Assembly (NCBI GenBank): GCA_027007465.1
Contig: JALTFF010000059.1
Location: forward strand, 1 to 9,179
Direction: 5' to 3'
Length of the DNA: 9,179 bases
Source of the DNA: a bacterium
GTDB lineage: Bacteria; Patescibacteriota; Patescibacteriia; Patescibacteriales; JALTFF01
A model generated the notes under the pieces. The model saw only the letters and a program-made list of their open reading frames with translations. It had not been told where the DNA came from and made no database searches. The translations under genes were made by a program, and so were the position numbers. This document shows positions 6,642 to 9,179 of this stretch, in pieces (the first letter of the stretch is position 1; each line of letters starts with the position of its first letter).

Positions 6642-6671
6642 AATGAGCCAAGTTTCTATTCAATGAGCTAA
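6642..6671. repeat. Direct repeat AATGAGCYAA, 20-bp period, upstream of the tRNA promoter
   Basis: AATGAGCCAA (6642-6651) and AATGAGCTAA (6662-6671) match at 9 of 10 bases and start 20 bp apart, close to two helical turns. They lie just upstream of the tRNA -10 element, where an activator or repressor could bind on one face of the DNA. Such a short repeat could also be chance. Confidence 0.35.
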
Positions 6672-6765
6672 ATCGCTATATATAATAATAGTCTTTTGCT
6701 TTAAAAGTCTGTTTAAGGCATTCCTCCTACTTTCTAATCTGTATTTACATTTGATTGAATAGAAA
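6653..6765. repeat. 12-bp inverted repeat spanning the divergent promoter region
   Basis: TTTCTATTCAAT (6653-6664) is the exact reverse complement of ATTGAATAGAAA (6754-6765), with 89 bases between. The right copy overlaps the -35 region of the carboxypeptidase promoter. The left copy, read on the minus strand, lies upstream of the tRNA -10. The same sequence thus faces each of the two divergent promoters, which suggests a shared regulator or promoter element. AT-rich composition lowers the significance. Confidence 0.4.
6697..6720 (+). other. Stem-loop in the divergent intergenic region
   Basis: TGCTTTAAA (6697-6705) can pair with TTTAAGGCA (6712-6720) as a 9-bp stem with one G-U pair and a six-base loop. 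It is followed at once by the pyrimidine tract TTCCTCC. A TATAAT at 6681-6686 lies upstream on the plus strand with only a poor -35. This could be part of a small RNA or a protein-binding structure; there is no U-run to call it a terminator. Confidence 0.25.
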
Positions 6766-6778
6766 AATGTGCTATACT
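6751..6778 (+). promoter_or_regulatory. Extended -10 promoter of the RlpA-like/carboxypeptidase gene
   Basis: A TTGATT -35 (6751-6756), a 16-base spacer and TATACT (6773-6778) preceded by TG-C (6770-6772) form an extended -10 promoter. Transcription would start near 6785, about 20 bases before the ATG at 6806. This is the best-formed promoter in the window, and it decides the start. The earlier in-frame TTG (6755) and ATG (6767) fall inside the promoter and would not be on the mRNA. The transcript probably continues into ftsE. Confidence 0.6.
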
Positions 6779-6805
6779 ATTTTTGTATATTATATTATCT
6801 TAAAT

Positions 6806-8602
6806 ATGACAATAAAGCAAGTAAAGTATTTTCTTTTATCAAATAAAAATAGCTTAGTATTATTTTTAGGTAGTTTATTATCAATTATTATTTTATTGGT
6901 TTATTTTTATGTCTTTGCTATAGTAAGCGCTGATAGTCTAAATAATGGATTAGTAATTTTTTTAGATAAAAATACAGTTAAAAAGGGCTATACACTATCT
7001 GTTGATAATAAAAAATTTAGATTAGCTTTAACACCTAATATTATGCTATCTTCAACAGGCGCTGTGATAAAAGTTATTGATAAATTTGATGTTCCTAATC
7101 CAAAACCATGGAAAAGAGTGGGAAAAGTTTATGAGTTTGATATTCAGAATAAGAAATTTTATAATAATAAAAAGCCATTGATAATTCAATTTAATCAAGA
7201 AAAATCTGTGTTAAAAAGAGATTATATAAAAAAAGTTTATTATTGGGATAAAATTAAATATAAATGGCAACCTTTGCCAACAAAGCTACATTATTCTAAG
7301 AAAAAGTCAATGATATTTATTAATGCAAGAAGTTTTATTCATTTACCTTATGCAAGATTAGCTCTTTTTGAAAATACAAATAAATTAGGTTATGGTAATA
7401 TAAGTTGGTATGACCAATCTAAATATAAGAAATTTAACCATAAAAATGGCAATTTTACAGCTTCAACAGAATATCCAATTGGTTCAAAACTTAAAGTAAC
7501 TAATATAGATAATAATAAATCAATTTTAGTTAAAATCAATGATTTTGGGCCTAATAAAAATATATATCCAAATAGAATTCTTGATTTAGATAAATCTGCT
7601 TTTAATAAGTTATCTAAAACTTGGAAAGGGACATTTTTAGGATATATAGAGCCAGTTTATATTGCTCATTCAAAAGGGAGCGTGTTAGGCATTGAAGAAA
7701 AAAATCCAACTTATTATACAATAACTAGTCAAATTGACAAGCAAAATAATCAAAATTTTAGTCAGTGCAAGAAATTTTTGCAGGATAATCCATTATATTC
7801 TAAAGCAGCTATAATTATAAACGTTAAAACAGGAAAAATTTTGTGTGGTAAGAATACTAATGAAGCTTTGCCAATTGCAAGTTTGACAAAGTTAGTCGCA
7901 GTTGACGTTTTTTTAGATAGTCAAAATTTAAATACAGGTATAGATTGGAAAAAGGATAATAATTGGAATAAAGTTGTGGCTTATAATAGTGATAAAGATG
8001 ATAGTGTATTAAAATATGGCAGTAAAGCAGAAATATCTTATTTATATTTAAAAAATGGAGATTTACTAACTATTAAAGATTTGGTTTTTTCAAGTTTGAT
8101 TGGTTCTACAAATAATAGTATAATGAGTTTAGTGCGGATTAGTAAAATGTCTAATAAAAAATTTGTTATGGCAATGAATAGGAAAGTAAGAGGATGGGGA
8201 TTGTCTAAAACAGAATTTGTTGATCCAACTGGATTAAATCCACACAACATAAGTAGTGCTAATGAATATGCTATTATTGCAAAAAATGTTTTAAAAAAAT
8301 TTGTAATTTTAGAAGCTACGACTAGAAAAAAGTATGTTTTTGTAACTAAAAATACTCATAAAAAACATATTATAAGAAATACTAACAGATTATTAAACTC
8401 AGATCTCTATATAACAGGAGGGAAAACAGGATTTTTAAATGAAGCAGGCTATTGTTTAATGACAAAAGCCAAAAATAAGCAAAATAAAGAAGTTATAGCA
8501 GTTGTATTAGGAACTCCAGAATGGGTTGATGGAAAATTTGGTAAAAATATTGCTGCCAAAGAAGTGGAGCAATTAATTAAATTTGGTTTTACATCTTTAT
8601 GA
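6806..8602 (+). CDS. Membrane-anchored RlpA-like double-psi beta-barrel fused to a D-Ala-D-Ala carboxypeptidase (peptidase S11)
   Basis: This 598-residue protein acts outside the cell on peptidoglycan. An N-terminal hydrophobic segment (about 17-40, ending 'AIVSADS') is a signal peptide or anchor. Residues about 45-190 form an unrecognised, probably beta-rich domain. Residues about 194-283 are a double-psi beta-barrel of the RlpA type: 'GNISWYD', 'FTASTEYPIGSKLKVTN', 'VKINDFGP' with D246, and 'RILDLDKSAF'. Residues about 325-598 are an S11 penicillin-binding protein: S359-L-T-K362 (acyl-enzyme serine and lysine), S434-T-N436, 'VDPTGLNP' and K540-T-G542. All three catalytic motifs are intact, so it should remove the terminal D-Ala from stem peptides. 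The RlpA part lacks the histidine known in catalytic RlpA (Thr or Glu there) and has Phe for Arg after the Asp, so it may only bind glycan. Its stop overlaps the ftsE start by 4 nt. Confidence 0.9.
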   Translation: MTIKQVKYFLLSNKNSLVLFLGSLLSIIILLVYFYVFAIVSADSLNNGLVIFLDKNTVKKGYTLSVDNKKFRLALTPNIMLSSTGAVIKVIDKFDVPNPKPWKRVGKVYEFDIQNKKFYNNKKPLIIQFNQEKSVLKRDYIKKVYYWDKIKYKWQPLPTKLHYSKKKSMIFINARSFIHLPYARLALFENTNKLGYGNISWYDQSKYKKFNHKNGNFTASTEYPIGSKLKVTNIDNNKSILVKINDFGPNKNIYPNRILDLDKSAFNKLSKTWKGTFLGYIEPVYIAHSKGSVLGIEEKNPTYYTITSQIDKQNNQNFSQCKKFLQDNPLYSKAAIIINVKTGKILCGKNTNEALPIASLTKLVAVDVFLDSQNLNTGIDWKKDNNWNKVVAYNSDKDDSVLKYGSKAEISYLYLKNGDLLTIKDLVFSSLIGSTNNSIMSLVRISKMSNKKFVMAMNRKVRGWGLSKTEFVDPTGLNPHNISSANEYAIIAKNVLKKFVILEATTRKKYVFVTKNTHKKHIIRNTNRLLNSDLYITGGKTGFLNEAGYCLMTKAKNKQNKEVIAVVLGTPEWVDGKFGKNIAAKEVEQLIKFGFTSL

Positions 8603-9179
8603 TAAAATTTTATAATGTTTCAAAATTTTATAAACCAGATATTGTAGCTGTGAATAGGATTAATTTGCATCTTAGGCCAAAGGAATTTGTATCTATTGTT
8701 GGAAAATCAGGAACAGGAAAAACAACTCTAATAAAAATGTTAATGGTAGAAGAAAGTCCATCACGAGGCAAAATTGTTATTGGAGATTGGGATATTACTA
8801 ATATTAAAAATTCTGAGGTTCCAATTCTAAGAAGGCAGATAGGGGTTATTTTTCAAGATTTTAAATTATTACCAAAAAAAACAGTTTTTGAAAATGTAAG
8901 TTTTGCTTTAGAAGTATGTGGCCAGAAAAGAAGCAAGGTATCATCTATTATACCACAACTTTTAAAAATAGTAGGATTAGAGGAAAAAAAAGATCGTTAT
9001 CCTCAGCAACTTTCTGCTGGAGAACAACAAAGAGCTGCTATAGCGCGCGCTTTAGCGCATCAACCAAAAATACTTTTAGCAGATGAACCAACAGGCAATC
9101 TTGATTCAATAAATGCTAGGGAAATTATTGATCTTTTAGTTGAAATAAATAAATTTGGCACAACTGTTCTTTTGGTTAC
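8599..9179 (+). CDS. ftsE: Cell division ATP-binding protein FtsE; 3' end outside window
   Basis: FtsE is the ATPase of the FtsEX complex, which couples the divisome to peptidoglycan hydrolase activation. The 193 complete codons give an ABC ATPase. Walker A is GKSGTGKT (35-42) and the Q-loop is Q86 in 'GVIFQDFKLLP', with 'KKTVFENVSFALEV' as in other FtsE proteins. The signature is LSAGEQQR (138-145), Walker B is ILLADE (158-163) and the D-loop is N-L-D (167-169). The switch histidine lies just past the window end; about 30 residues are missing by comparison with the family. The signature has Ala for the second Gly of the usual LSGGE. Its ATG overlaps the TGA of the carboxypeptidase gene (ATGA), with no Shine-Dalgarno, implying translational coupling. 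ftsX is expected next but not seen. Other lipoprotein- or antibiotic-type ABC ATPases look similar, but the length pattern and context favour FtsE. Confidence 0.88.
   Translation, partial: MIKFYNVSKFYKPDIVAVNRINLHLRPKEFVSIVGKSGTGKTTLIKMLMVEESPSRGKIVIGDWDITNIKNSEVPILRRQIGVIFQDFKLLPKKTVFENVSFALEVCGQKRSKVSSIIPQLLKIVGLEEKKDRYPQQLSAGEQQRAAIARALAHQPKILLADEPTGNLDSINAREIIDLLVEINKFGTTVLLV

Noticed and set aside
6755..6805. TTG (6755) or ATG (6767) start for the carboxypeptidase
   Set aside because: Both fall inside a well-formed extended -10 promoter, so they should be upstream of the mRNA; the ATG at 6806 remains.
8038..8250. 70-codon open frame on the minus strand
   Set aside because: It is entirely antisense to the conserved SxN and VDPTG region of the carboxypeptidase; no support as a gene.
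3462..8602. Alternative genetic code with TGA as glycine (Gracilibacteria/SR1)
   Set aside because: TGA ends the ATPase, IspH and carboxypeptidase frames where these proteins should end, and no in-frame TGA is needed inside any gene.
1..9179. CRISPR array, insertion sequence, integrase, toxin-antitoxin or rRNA genes
   Set aside because: I looked for regularly spaced repeats, terminal inverted repeats with a transposase, small paired genes and rRNA motifs on both strands, and saw none.

Overview
This is an AT-rich, densely packed bacterial window; G+C is roughly 30% by eye and was not computed. The protein set and its idiosyncrasies point to a Candidate Phyla Radiation (Patescibacteria, probably Parcubacteria-like) genome. 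These include a HARE-HTH tail of the type fused to CPR sigma factors, a membrane protein paired with a TraD/HerA-like ATPase that ends in a CxxC-x17-CxxC zinc ribbon, an FtsB/DivIC-like protein ending in a K-W-W-x-Y-F-F tail, an RlpA-like domain fused to a D,D-carboxypeptidase, start codons without Shine-Dalgarno sequences, and tRNAs without encoded CCA. The lineage is an inference. TGA is used as a true stop (three genes), so the Gracilibacteria/SR1 recoding is not in use here.

Layout. 1-223: the 3' end of a gene with a HARE-HTH domain. 273-3464: a two-gene unit, a membrane-anchored conserved protein followed 6 nt later by a TraD/VirD4-like ATPase. 3475-5872: ispH (isoprenoid synthesis), overlapping by 32 nt a membrane-embedded processive family-2 glycosyltransferase. 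5873-6014: a short intergenic region with two related palindromic sites. 6015-6437: an FtsB/DivIC-like cell-division protein. 6444-6601, minus strand: tRNA-Gly(CCC) and tRNA-Thr(CGT), transcribed together. 6602-6805: a divergent promoter region. 6806-8602: a secreted or membrane-anchored RlpA-like/D-Ala-D-Ala carboxypeptidase fusion. 8599-9179: ftsE, cut by the window end.

From ispH onward the genes fit a cell-envelope and division theme. IspH supplies isoprenoid precursors that can feed the lipid carrier, the glycosyltransferase makes or exports a polysaccharide, the FtsB-like protein and FtsE belong to the divisome, and the carboxypeptidase trims peptidoglycan stems. The ATPase pair is the least understood part: it resembles the motor of a conjugation, secretion or DNA-transfer machine, but no other component of such a machine is in view. 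I saw no insertion sequence, CRISPR array, integrase or attachment site. No untranslated stretch exceeds about 210 bases.
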